Assembly: GCA_015847255.1 (NCBI GenBank)
Contig: JADLZK010007671.1
Location: 62,001 to 126,000 of the forward strand
Source: Hyparrhenia diplandra
Lineage: Eukaryota > Streptophyta > Magnoliopsida > Poales > Poaceae
Direction of reading: 5' to 3'
Length of the DNA stretch: 64,000 nucleotides
The notes beneath the pieces were generated by a model. The model did not search any database and was not told the DNA's origin. It saw only the letters and a program-made list of their open reading frames with translations. Each line of letters begins with the position of its first letter. Positions within the stretch are counted from its first letter, which is position 1. The translations under genes and the position numbers were made by a program. Below, in pieces: positions 45,000 to 56,855 of this stretch.

Positions 45000-47800
45000 G
45001 GCGATACATACCTTTCAAAGAGGTAGGGGTACCTGCAACCGGAGGTCGACTTCTTTCTCCCATGTCGCTTCTCTTTACGTGTGGTTACTCCATTGAACCT
45101 TGCACATGGGTATTGTCTTACTTCTTGTTTCCTTGACATCTGTGGCTGAGAATCTTTATAGGATGTTCCTTGTACTCTAGGGTCTCCCGAATGTCCACGG
45201 CATCAATAGGTATCTCGCTCATCGGGCACTCTCAAGCATCTGGCGTGGGCGTGACACGTGAAACATAGGGTGTACTCCTGCTAACTCGGAGGTAGCTCAA
45301 GTCCGTAGGCCAAAGCGCCAATTTTCTCGCAGATCCGATACGGTCCTACATATCTCGGGGCAAGCTTTCCTTTCACATGGAACCTCTTGGTGTTTGAAGT
45401 GGGGACACTTTGAGGTACACAAAATCTCCAACAAAGAACTTGAGGTCTTTCCGCCTCTTATCGAAGATAGCTTTTTCTCGTCGACTTTGAGCGGCTTTTA
45501 GATTCTCTCGCACTTTGGCAACTCCTTCCTCGGCCTCCTTGATCTTAGCTGGGCCAAAGAATGATCTCTCCGGTCTGTGACCACATCGAGGGGTTCTGCG
45601 GGATCTACCATACAAGGCCTCAAAAGGTGACATCTTGATACTAGGCGGTAGCTGTTGTTGTAGGAGAACTCTGCATGAGGCAAACATCGCTCCCAATCAC
45701 TCCCATACTTGAAACACAAGCTCGTAGCATATCTTCTAGAATCCGGTTGACTCTTTCCGTTTGTCCATCGGGTCTCGGGTGGTAAGCATCATTGTAGTCC
45801 AACGTAGTTCCAATGGCATCGTTGAGTCCTTTCCAAAAGTTGGACAAGAAATCTGATCCTCTATCGGTCACAATATGTGTAGGGGCTCCATGTAGCCGAA
45901 GAATGTGCTCAACATACAAATCTGCTAGTTTCTCAGGCGGAGTGGCTGACCTTGATTGGCACGAAGTGAGATACTTTGGTCGATGATCGACTATCGGCGA
46001 AATAGAATCATTACCCTTGGGTGAACGTGGCAATCCATTTATGAAATCCATGGAGATATGCTCCCATTTCCACATTGGAACATCTAGCGGCTTCAACAAT
46101 CCAGCGGGTCTCCCATGTTCTGCTTTGACTCGGTTGCAAATGTCGCAACGAGCAACATGTCCAGCAATATCTGATTTCATATTGACCCACCAGAAGTGCT
46201 TCTTCAGATCGGCATACATCTTGGTACTACCAGGGTGGATACAATATTTGGAGTCATGTCCTTCTGATAGGATCTCCTCTCGCAAGGTTGCGTCTATTGG
46301 TACGCAGATTCTATCTTTTGTACAAGGCGTTTCCTTGTTCATCTTCGTGAAACTCGGGGCACTTGCCTTTCTTCATGAGCCTTCGAAATTCCTCGAATCT
46401 CGGGGCAGCTGGGTGTTTTACTTAATTCTCGGTCCGCAAGGTTGTATGCGTACTCGAAGCTCATTCAACAGGCCATGTGGTACAATCTCTATCCGTAATC
46501 TTCAATTTCCTTCGCTTTCGAGAGGTAGAGCGGATGTGACCAAAGCATGGCAATGGCTCTTGCGGCTCAAAGCATCGGCGACTACGTTCGCTTTCCCCTG
46601 GATGATAGTGTATCTCCGTGTCATAGTCCTTAATTAACTCGAGCCATCTTGTCTCATATTCAGATCTTCCCGAGTAAAGAAGTACTTCGTGCTCTTGTGA
46701 TCGGTGTAGATATCACATTTATTCCCAATCAAGTAGTGTCTCCAAATCTTCAAGGCATGCACAACTGCTGCTAGCTCAAGGTCATGAGTCGGGTATCGCT
46801 GTTCGTGCTCTTTCAGCTGTCGGGAGGCATAAGCTATGACCTTCCCATTACGCATCAAGACACATCCCAATCCCCTCGCCGGAAGCATCGCAATAGACAA
46901 CAAAGTCTTCTTTTGGATATCGGTAGGGCTAGCACAGGTGTGGTAGTGAGCTTTTCTTTGAAGTTCGAAAACTCTTTCGCACTCAGCGCCCATTCAAACC
47001 CCCTTTGGTCTTCTTCAACAGGTTGGTCATGGGTCTTGCTATCTTGGAGAAGTTCTCGATGAATCGGCGATAATATCCCGCCAATCCTAAGAAACTTCGG
47101 ACATCGGTCACATTGAGTGGTTGCTCCCACTTCATGCGGTCTCGATCTTGGATGGATCAACAGCTACTCCTTCGGCGGTAAGAACATGACCAAGGAATGC
47201 GACTTTCTCGAGCCAAAACTTCGCATTTGCTGAACTTGCCATAGAGCTGGTGTTGTCTCAACTTCTCGAGCACAACCCTTAGATGTTGCTCATGCTCTTC
47301 TTGGGTGGCGAGTATATCGAATATCATCAATGAACACTACCAAGAACTTGTCAAGTTCGGTCCATGAATACCTTATTCATCATGTTCATGAAGTAGGCCG
47401 GGGGCATTAGTGAGCCCGAAGGACACTACCGTGAACTCATACTTGTCCATACCGAGTGACAAAGGCTGTCTTGGGAATATCCTCCTTCCGGATCTTCATC
47501 TGATGATAGCCTGAACGAAGGTCAATCTTGGAGAAATACTTGGCATTGTGCAACTGATCTAGCAGGTCATCAATCCTCGGCAGTGGATACTTGTTCTTGA
47601 TTGTGACTGCATTCAGATTCCGATAATCTACGCACATCCTGAGTGTATCATCCTTCTTCTTTACGAATAGAACTGGAGAACCCCAGGGTGAAGCACTAGG
47701 CTTGATGAATCCTTTGTCAGATAACTCCGCAAGCTGCTTCTTGAGCTCTTCTAGCTCATCAACTGACATATGATAGGGTCTCTTAGCGATAGGCCCTGCT
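45000..47800 (-). CDS. Chromovirus pol: RT, RNase H, integrase, chromodomain (frame-broken)
   Basis: Read 3' to 5' on the plus coordinates. RT at about 47770-47040 (KDDTLRMCVDYRNLNAVTIK, FSKIDLRSGYHQ, and the active-site FIDD at about 47325); an RNase H region at about 46993-46634 (IAYASRQLKEHEQRYPTHDLELAAVVHAL, DIYTDHKSTKYFF); integrase zinc finger and DDE core at 46342-45641 (HPGSTKMYADLKKHFWW, then CDICNRVKAEHG, DRGSDFLSNFWK); a GPF-like DSxRRK segment at 45696-45373 (KMSPFEALYGRSRRTP); and a C-terminal chromodomain-like stretch at about 45200-45020 (LEYKEHPIKIL, VQWSNHT-type, EATWEKE-type codons). At least five frames are used. Replication enzyme of the element; acts in cytoplasmic particles and the nucleus. 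Confidence 0.85.
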
Positions 47801-48037
47801 TCCGCGTAAGCTCAATCACAAACTCAACATCTCGATCGGGTGGCATACCCGGCAACTCCTTAGGAAACACATCAGGGTACTCACACACTATGGGCACTTC
47901 CTCTAAGGTCTTTGTTTCTAGTGTGCACAACATAGAAACTGTTCTATTTTGGTGAGGTATACAACGGATCACGCGTCCGCTAGGGTGGGTGATCTCCACA
48001 TATCTTGGTGAGCAAGATATTACTCCTTTGTGCAGGG

Positions 48038-48360
48038 TTAACCAATCCATTCCTGAATGACATCCAAGCCATCTGAGGGTAGTAGGGTGAGGTTGGCTAG
48101 GAAAGGGTGTCCCTCAATGGTGATTATCACTCCCTTGCATTTGTGGGTGCATCGAATGGTTCCCATAGGTGAGCTAGTGTATAGGGGTTTAGTGTGGGGT
48201 GTAACTGGAAGTTTGTGCTCTCGTGCAAACTTGTCTGCGATATATGAACATGTAGCTCCAGAATCAAATAACACAGAAGACTTAGCTCCATGTACCATAA
48301 ACATACCGTACACCATGTTGGGGAAGCTTGAGCGTCTTCCGCGGTCAAGTGGTTGAGCTT
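48038..48360 (-). CDS. Chromovirus protease
   Basis: Retropepsin-like domain with SSVLFDSGATCSYIADKFAR (active-site DSGA), at about 48300-48240, followed by a hydrophobic tail ending GLDVIQEWIG at about 48038. In frame with the C-terminal part of gag (48361-48811). Confidence 0.85.
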
Positions 48361-49531
48361 GGTACGGGAAGCTCCGAGAGGTCACCCGTTTGAACAGGGC
48401 TCCTCGAGCTTGCTTGGTGGGCACCTCGAAGCCGGGTGTAGTGGTACCCTTGTTGTAGTGGTACTCTTCTGCAGGCGTCGATCTTCTTGTGACCCGACCT
48501 GGCCACAAAAACAAGTGAGGGTCTTGCCGCTTGTGGAGGTTGTCGCAGCGAACCTCCTCTTGCCGGTGCTCGGGGGCGGGAATGTGGCGTCGTAGAGCGG
48601 CTATGAGCGGGGTGGGGGTAGTTGGTGAGGTAGATATCACCACCTCGGCTCGAACCGGTGCCGCTTCTTCCTCGATAGAGGGACGAGGTAGCGAAGGTGT
48701 CCTCGTGCACGGCCTATGAGAAGGCGGGGCACAAGAGGTACTTTCGGCATGACGCTTTTTCTTGAAGTCAAGCTTGTCGGTCTCCGGTGATCCTTCTCGA
48801 TCTCGATGCACTTGTTAATCATCTCCGGAGGGTAGTAGAAGTTTTACCCGAGAGGGAGAGCTTAATGCGAAGTGCTCAGGCCCTTCTTGAAGTAGTACAT
48901 CTTCGCTTCTCGCTTTTGACATGGTCTCGAGGCGCGTATCGCATCATTTTGGTGAAGCGGTTTTGCGTATTCGGTGATCTTGTCACTCCCCCGCTTGATG
49001 TCACGGAATTCATCGCCTTGATTTCCATGGCACAGCCGAGAATGTGGTGCTCATGAAAAATCTTGACGAACTCTTCCCACGAGACGCCAACGACCTCGGG
49101 TGCGAGTCACAAAGGCGGCCCCACCATGCGAAAGTGCGAGAGCCAACAAGGCGGGTGGATGGCAAGCCTGACACACTCCCTCATTTGGAGCAAGCGGTCG
49201 AGTCAAACTTCTTCTTCATCTCCCGCAGCCAATCCTCTGCTGCAATTGGGTCACTATTGGTACCATCAAAAGTAGGGGCTCCAACCCGACAAAACCTTTT
49301 AGCTTCTTTCCGAATTTGTCGCCCTGACTTTCCTGGCGAATCTTCATGCTTTCTGCCATTGTTTCCATGAGCTCGGTCTCGACGAGCCATCAAATCCTGC
49401 ACGTCGGTCGAGGAGGTGTCTCCTCAAGATTGAGGGCAATGCCCCCACGACCTCTACGCTCGCGTCCACGGGTCATAAATTTGGGACCGGGAAGGTGAAC
49501 GGTTCGCGAGGCGGTTGGAACGACGGGTCAT
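48361..49531 (-). CDS. Chromovirus gag
   Basis: Probable start ATG at 49531 (MTRRSNRLANR). The retrotransposon gag core starts at about 49300 with GAPTFDGTNSDPIAAEDWLR and continues toward 48800. A CysHis knuckle is expected at about 48500 but only a weak C-rich remnant is visible; this is a place where sequence error is likely. Frames 49181-49402, 48637-48822 and 48038-48811 are used. Confidence 0.7.
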
Positions 49532-49967
49532 GGCTGAAAAAACAGGCATCGGGGTTATGACATGTGTATAATTAAATTATCTTCAAGTTTATAGATAAGT
49601 GTATTTAGCAATTTAAAACTTTTCAACTAAAAGTACACTCATACAAAGAAGCAATAAGATCCATAAAAAAAAACAATAAGACCCAAGCATTCATTACATT
49701 AAGTTTGTTACATGGCGATGTCATTAGTTGCTACACTAATAGACTCGCGGGAACGTGTACTACTCGTAGGTGGTTTTGATAGTGGAATGTTTTCATCTAC
49801 TCAAGGTAGGTCTTCCAACAACTTCGGTCCACGAGTTGGGTGTAGAAGGTTAGCCTAATGAGATAAGCCATGCATTAAAAAAATACAAGGTCGGTAGTAT
49901 AACCGAATTAGAAAGGTTTCACTTATTGCTAACGACCAATCCTAAGGGTCTCGTCCTAAGGTCAAGC

Positions 49968-49985
49968 CTGGCTCTTGATACCAAC
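49968..49985 (-). other. Primer-binding site of the chromovirus
   Basis: Minus-strand GTTGGTATCAAGAGCCAG directly follows the 5' LTR and matches the 3' end of initiator methionine tRNA with one extra A. Confidence 0.8.
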
Positions 49986-52900
49986 TGTAACATCCCCGAT
50001 TTCCACGAAGGGAAATCCACAGAATGAAGTATAACACGATGGTCCCCGAGGATCATTCCATCACATTATCCAATTTACCGACATGAGTCAAACTTCGAAT
50101 AAAAAGAATACAAATAGAAGGGTTTATAAAAGTACATCGCCACACTTGGCGTAAACAATCGAGTCACACAAAGATCCGAACGGCGTCGAAGACTGGAAGC
50201 CGATTGCGGAAGCATCATCATCATCATCTCGGCTTGAGCGTAGGCACGAGACCATCTAATCCTTCTAGATACCACGAGACAGAAATGCGCACACCGCCCG
50301 GATATGTGCAGGCCATGGTCGGCACCGAATGAGCTTTAGTGGAAAAGAGAAAATAAGGGATCCGGGGCGATCCTAATATTTTCGTGGTTTGCATCCTTAG
50401 CGCATGCTGGGCGGCAAGTAATAAATATAATAATATTCACATTTTAAACTCATACCCAACACATTTCCCTCCCCAAAGTCCATATCCAACACTACACACA
50501 TATCACAACTCTCAACTCACAACCGACACAGGCGACAAGACAACAACCTGCTCCTTTGCCTTGCCTAATGGGTTCTCGGACCCCCAGGCTCTCAACCGTA
50601 AATCACCACACTCAACTACATCCGAGGTAAGAAGAGAAAACACCCTCTCTACTCGCTGAAAGCAGTAACCCATGGGGTAAACCCAACAAGTAAGCCGGCG
50701 CACACCTTTAGGTCGTCCAGGCTCGAAGGCCGGCGCACACCTTTAGGCAGTCCAGGCCCAAAGTCGGATCCATGCCCGAAGGCAGGACAATACGTATTGG
50801 TTTAAACTCTGCAGAGCGTGTACACAAGATCTCTCGATCACCATCATCGATGCTCTAGAAGCACCTAGGAAGATTCCGGCTGCCTTCCAACTAGTACGAT
50901 GCCATCCTACCACTCAGCCCTGGGAAGCCCCGGAGTACCACCGGCGGCACGAGGCTGGGAAAGACAACACCGGGCCCTACAAGTGGTGCCGCCTCATGAA
51001 CGGAGCGGGAAAGACCTCCGTCTCCGTGACCCTAATCACCTTACAAACCTAGCGGTAATGGCACCATCCTAGCTAGTCGGACTACCCGTCCCCCTACCCA
51101 TGTTGGGGCGGCGATGTGTACCAGGTTCCCATATGATTCCGTCCCAACGATGCGTAAGTCCTTAGGTTGACCGGACAAGACATCTTCTCATCTTCTCGTG
51201 CTCTCGATAGCACTGGGGGCTTCGCTCCACGAAGGCTCTCCACCCCGAGAACTCGGGGAAAATCACCATGTACCCACCATAGGTACCGAAACTAGGGGTG
51301 CCAGGCCGCACCTCCTCGGCTAGACTCGTCTCGGCGACTCGTCGTCCCCGCCCGTCGACTCAACCCTTACCACTACACACCCAAGACACACACTTGAGAA
51401 TCACACTTCCCGTGACGACACAACTCAACCGTCAGGCTCATATACTCCGGCTCTCATATATATACACGTAAGTGAAGGTAAAGCCACATAGTGGTGAGTG
51501 CAAGCAAGCAGGCAGGAGTAAGCAGGAGTATATAAGTGCGAGCGCAAAGCAGGGTGATTTGGTGGATGGGGTTTCAATCAAGGCACATCAAGGCTCAAAG
51601 TAAAAGCATGCATCCATATATACTAGCAAGGGAATAAAGTAAAAGCGCTAGCATATCTATTTGCAATGTCTAAATAGGATTCTCTAAAACAAAGTCTTTG
51701 CCATGACACCTGCGATGTCGAGGAAGTAGTGGTACTAGTCTCCGTCACTTGGTGTAGTCGCACAGGGGTCTCCTCCTCCTGGGTCGACTCCACTCCGGAT
51801 GAAACGTAACGTAGAGTCGCGATAAGCGACTCCTATAGAGGTCCACAAAGAAGCAACAATATCCAAAAAGATCCAAATGCACTCATAGATAACCCTATGA
51901 CGTAGAGCTTGAATTTAGAAAAATTTGGACTCTTGTTTCATAATTTTCTCGAGCTAAAATGAATATTCTATGAATTTCCTAAGATCGGTTTAAATTCTAA
52001 AAAGGAAAAAGGCCGGATTAACCAGCGTACCGACACGCGGCGCCTTCTGGTTGGGGCGGATGACGTCAGCATGACGCCGCCAGAGGCGTCCTATGGCTTT
52101 CTAGCTGACAGGTGGGGTTCTGTGATGATGTCATGGCGTGACGCCATCATCGACAAGGTCAGATGACATCACCATGACGTCATCGTGACGTCGTCTTCGA
52201 CATGTGGGTCCGTCGGCAGCGGCGTATGACGTGGGTCCGCTTGGCCGGGTCCGTGACATGTGGGGCCAGTGGGACCGGTCAACCGACAGTGGTCAGTCAA
52301 CGGTCAACGTTGACCGGTCAACTATAGTGGGCCGATAGTGGGCTTTGGTGGGCCGGACATGGGCGGGTTGGCCGCCCGCCCGCACACGTGTCGCATTTTA
52401 GACGGGTTGTCCACGTGGCTCCGTTGGGCTCCCTAATGGGCTTAGTCTACGATGCGGGCCACCGGGCCGGTCTATGATGGACTATAGGCATCGGTCTATA
52501 GACCGCAACGTGGTCTATCGTGGGCTAAGTCCACCTTCACTTCTCTGCTATGGTTCACGTGGACCGAGGTCCATGGACGGGCGCCTCCTCTTCTTTCCCC
52601 TTCCCTCCGTTGCTCTTCCTTGCGGCGGCGCGGCGGTGGCGGTGCGTTACGGGCCGAGCTAAGACGGGCTCGTTTCGCCCGAGGTTGCCCAAACGGCGCG
52701 GCTAGGTGTGGCGAAGATCATCGTCCGCCCTTAGCGGCGGCGGCGGGAGCGCGTGGAACGGCCGCGTCTGGCGCGCCGACCGGCGGCGGCGCTTGGCATG
52801 GTCGAGCCAGGCTCCCCTAGGTCTATATCTAGGCAAGAAGGCGGTGCTTCCTAGGCTACCGCAAGGCGGACATGATGGCGATGGGTCCGAGGCGGCTTTA

Positions 52901-54635
52901 TGCGGTGGTTAGCCGGAACGGCGGGGCAAGTTGGTTCATAACCATGGCGGTTCGCGGCCACGGCGAGTGTCGGACATCAGCGTTCTCGAGCACGGGAAGC
53001 TACGCAAGGTAGCCCCTTTGGCTTGTGCACGTGCACAAGACGGCGGCGTGTTCACCGTGGCTAAAAGCTTCAGCTTGTGCGCTTCGGTGCGGTGAAAAAC
53101 GCGGGCGGCGGCATGGTCGTGAAAGCACGATGGGCGCGGGCGGACGGGAGGCTCACCGTGGGGCTCGTGGCGGATGGATGGCGGCGATGGCGAGGTGTGG
53201 CAAGGACAGTCGGTATGCGTGACGAGCGACGCCGGTGCGGTCGCGTCGGGCGCCGGCTCACGTGTCCCGATGAGCTCCGTGCGGTTGGCACGGCAGCGGC
53301 GCCGGCCGCCCGTGGTACCGGTCTTGGCGACGGCGTCCGCCCGGGCGGTGTGGTCGGCCGCGGGCGCCGGTCTCCCTCCCCCGCTTACGAGCTCACGCGG
53401 CGGCTCCGACGCGATGGCGCCCGGCGTGAGGTGCTCCGTTTCGGCGGCGCTCCCCTTTCTCCCCTTCTCCCTCTCTCCTCGACTCCTTCCTCCTCCCCTA
53501 GTCCCGGTTGGACGGCGTGGCGCGAAGCAGGGCCAGCCGGGCGGCGGCTGCGTTCCTGGGAAACCCCTAAGGTTCCCGTGTGTGGTTTATAGGGCGGTGC
53601 TGGCCCGGCCGACGGGACGGACGGCGGATCGGCACGGGCGCGATCAGACGGTCGTTCGGTGCGGATGGGGCGCGGCACGGGGTGTGGGTTCACGCCGCGA
53701 CAACCAACGCCGTGTTTCCCTTTGGAGACCGGGGCCGAGGGGCGGTTCGGCGGTAGAGAGCGCGGCCATGGCCGGCGTCACGCCCGTCGCGGTTGTGTCC
53801 GGGGAGGTCCGGGCGGTCGGGCTTCAAGGACGTGGCGCATCCACGCAGCGCTCGTGCAGTTGGTGGCGAGCACGGGACGGCTGGCGACGGTGCGGAGCGC
53901 CCGATTCCTTCCTCCCAGCGCGCGCTGCTGGCGCGGTGTGCTCGCGGAAAAAGCAGAGGGGCGAGGGGGACCAAGGAGGAGGCGGGATGACAAGCGGGGC
54001 CGGCTCAAGGCCAGCGGTGGGAAGGAGCAAGGACGCTTCTGCCCTTCGTCCGTTGCCACGCAGGCGAGCGACGCGCACCGGGCTTCTCTTCCCTGCTGGG
54101 CTGGGCCACTTCGGCTGGTTGGGCCTCGGCGTGTTGGGCCTGGCCGGTTACTGCTGCTAGCTGGGCAGTGGTGTAGAGGACGGGCCGGTCCGGTCGCTTA
54201 GGGTCGGGCTTGGGCCAAAATGGCATTCCCTATTTCCTTTCCCCTTTTCTAAGTCTTTCTATTTTCTTTCTTCCACTAAAACTAATCCATGGGCACCTTA
54301 TGAGTGTTTACATATGTTGCCATCATGTAAACACTTGGGAGGTCCACTAGGGGTCATTAGGGTTTAGGTTAACCATGTCAAAGGGAATGGCAACAAGAGG
54401 ACTATTATAAAACATAGGGGTTGATTTTATTAAGCATCACATAAAATCAACAGAAAATCCAAATCACACTTGTAATTAAAATGCAAATGCTCCAACAAAA
54501 ATTTAGTAGGTGCTACTTGTGCAACTAGGGTAGGGTTTACCTACATGACAAGTCATCAATCATGGGCTATTTAAGAAAAAAAAAAAAATTTGTTGGTTGC
54601 GATTTTTAGGGTTTCGAAATTTCCGGGTTGTTACA
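49986..54635 (-). repeat. 5' LTR of the chromovirus
   Basis: 4,650 bp, identical to the 3' LTR over long stretches (for example around 54230-54580). The TATA-like box is damaged here (minus CCCTATAAACC at about 53583-53593). Confidence 0.92.
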
Positions 54636-54927
54636 AATGGAGGTCTTCAAGGGGTGGTGGCGAGGGGTGGTCAAGGTGGTGGGCAGGGTGGCGGTCCTCG
54701 GCCTAGACCTCCACCGCCGCTGGCTCCCATCCCCAACCCGTGGGCTGGCACGGTACAGCTATGGCCGTACCCTCGTCCTCTGTCGGTGCCGTTTCAGTAG
54801 CCTCCTCCCGTGTTCCACGTGCAGTAGCAGCCCTACTACTTGCCGCAGCAGGTGCCCTACCTGCCACCACAGGGGGCGCTCGGTGCTCCTCCCGGCTTAC
54901 GCTACGGGGTGTGCCATCCTTGCCGGC
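54636..54927 (+). CDS. Copia gag, second piece between the two nested insertions
   Basis: Continues the Copia gag: NGGLQGVVARGGQGGGQGGG, then a proline-rich APIPNPWAG region and a further Y/P/Q-rich frame (LPQQVPYLPPQG) after a stop/frame change near 54800. Ends at the junction with the 54928 LTR. Confidence 0.65.
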
Positions 54928-56829
54928 AGTTGACGGTGAAAACACCCTTATTTTACATCATAAAAACACTGTCCAACATCCCTGTTTTGAAAGGAAGAAT
55001 AACATTTCATGAACATATTTTACCCAATAACCTAGTTCCACATGTAGATGTCATTATTTTTATGCGAGATATGAATTCGAAGGAAATCGGCCGAACGACG
55101 TGAATAGTGGCCATCCGGCCGGTGACCCAAGTATGGCCAATGGACAAAATATCATCACCATCATGATCTCCATGTTCTAGGATGCTTCCACACAAAATTT
55201 GAAGTCATTTGGCCACAAGACCAGCATCGGCCGACCAAGGGCCATTTGATCCCCGAGACGGCGACATGTGGGGACGCCTTCTAGAAGAGTTGGAAAAGGC
55301 CGGGGCCCAATGGACCAAAGCATCGGCCGACCCATGACCTTTGGCCCAAACTCTTCCGAAGACGACCTCGCCACATCACTAATCCGTGGGGAGAACAAGA
55401 GAAGGCACCGATTGATCCATCAATACGTCACATGGATCGTGTTGGTACAAAATAAACGTCACGGCAAGTTCCGGACTCAAGACACGTAAACCGGCAAGTG
55501 GGGCCAACATTCCCGGCACTAGGGGATGGCCACGGGTCATGGACCATGGTCGGCCGACCATGGCCCACTTAGCCAAAGATGTCCTCCCACGCCCATCACA
55601 TTGTCCACATGCTGAAATTACCTCACACGTTGATCCTAAGGCGGTTGCATGGCGGTTAGATCCAATGGTGGGCAATAGAGGTCACACGGATCGATGACGT
55701 GGTATTTGGAGTAGCCCTACTCCACCTTGGGGCTATAAATACCCCTACCCCCCTCACTTCCAAGACAGACCATAAGGAAGGAGCTCTCCACTCTATCAAG
55801 ATGTAGTAGTGTTAGTATAGTTGGGAGTTAGAGTTAGTAGTGAGCTTCACTTGGGTTTCAGAAGTGGTCTTCTAGGAGGTCCGGTATTGTTCTTTTATCA
55901 TTCCTTTTGTAGTAAGATCTTTACATTTATAATTCATTTCTTTACTTTACTCTAGTATTTACTCTATTGAGTATTTACTTAGTACAACTTTATTCTAGTT
56001 CTCTCTAGAATATAATTGTTATGATATTATCTAGCATATAGACGTTTCACACTTAGTTATGGTTCAAGCCATGGTTCACTTTGAACCCATGCCCGTATGC
56101 GATCATCGCCTCGTAAGAGGTGCTCTAGTTGGCCTCGTGCTATAGCATCTAGAGTAGTGAGAGGAAGTATAAGCATGGTGCTTAGACTCGATCTTGCCTG
56201 TGGTTTCATCACTTGCCGCACGGATGGATTGTGATAGCCAAGTAAGGTGGTGACGCCCCTTACGGTCTCGTATAGATCACCACGTGTTAGGCAAGTTCTT
56301 AAAAGGTAAGGCTCAAAGTAAAATAGTAGCTTGTTTAGTGGTGGTTTATCCACCACTATTCACCTACTTGCCTAGCATACTTGTCCTATGAACCACAACT
56401 AGTTGTCTCGGTCCTTTGTGCCTAGATTAGTATCATAGAAGTAAAGTAAGAATCATAGGAATCCTTTTCTCACTCGTTGTCCTCCCTACTAGCTAGACTA
56501 CTCTCTTATCTGTATGTCTAGACTATTCCTGTGTGTCTCAATGCCTATATCATATACACCATTTACCCCCCACCGTAGTCTAGATGGTATATTGGTTGGT
56601 GGACACATGATTGTTAGTTATCACATCCTATGCCATCGCTTCCCATGGGCTAAATACAAATAACGATACCTTGGAATACTCCCCAGGTGAAATGCTACAA
56701 CGGTAATTTCTGGCGCTTGCGGAATATCTTACATGAGCATTAGAAATACCAACAATCATTTCTAGCTACAATTTGTTAGGGAAAGGTCCTATATCTATTT
56801 CTAGTGACAACGCTAAGTAAATGTCAACA
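54928..56829 (+). repeat. 5' LTR of the non-autonomous element
   Basis: Contains TATA box CTATAAATA at 55733-55741, about 40 bases upstream of the AAGGAAGGAGCTCTCCACTC block, so transcription probably starts near 55765. Carries the 20-bp palindrome CCATGGTCGGCCGACCATGG at 55544-55563. Confidence 0.9.
55733..55741 (+). promoter_or_regulatory. TATA box of the non-autonomous LTR element
   Basis: CTATAAATA following a GGGG run and preceding a C-rich stretch; the same box is at 62185-62193 in the 3' LTR. Confidence 0.7.
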
Positions 56830-56837
56830 AGCATTTA

Positions 56838-56855
56838 AAGGCGCCGTTCGGGAAG
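56838..56855 (+). other. Primer-binding site of the non-autonomous element
   Basis: AAGGCGCCGTTCGGGAAG, eight bases after the LTR, resembles the TGGCGCCGTTGCCGGGGA primer sites of Tat/Athila Gypsy elements, with damage. Confidence 0.6.

Larger units (their letters stand above)
40309..54635 (-). mobile_element. Full-length Ty3/Gypsy chromovirus (Tekay/Del-like) nested in the Copia gag
   Basis: LTRs 40309-44961 (4,653 bp) and 49986-54635 (4,650 bp), both TGTAACATCCCC...GGGTTGTTACA, around an internal region of about 5.0 kb. On the minus strand the order is 5' LTR (49986-54635), primer-binding site, gag, protease, RT, RNase H, integrase, chromodomain, polypurine tract, 3' LTR. The chromodomain and Met-tRNA primer site point to the Tekay/Del clade. 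Target duplication not clear: left flank GCGGA, right flank AATGG. Very similar LTRs imply a recent insertion, but their differences look largely like sequence error (see findings). Confidence 0.92.

Noticed and set aside
40304..54640. Target-site duplication of the chromovirus
   Set aside because: Flanks GCGGA and AATGG do not match. Sequence errors at the junction are possible, so I report the element without a duplication.
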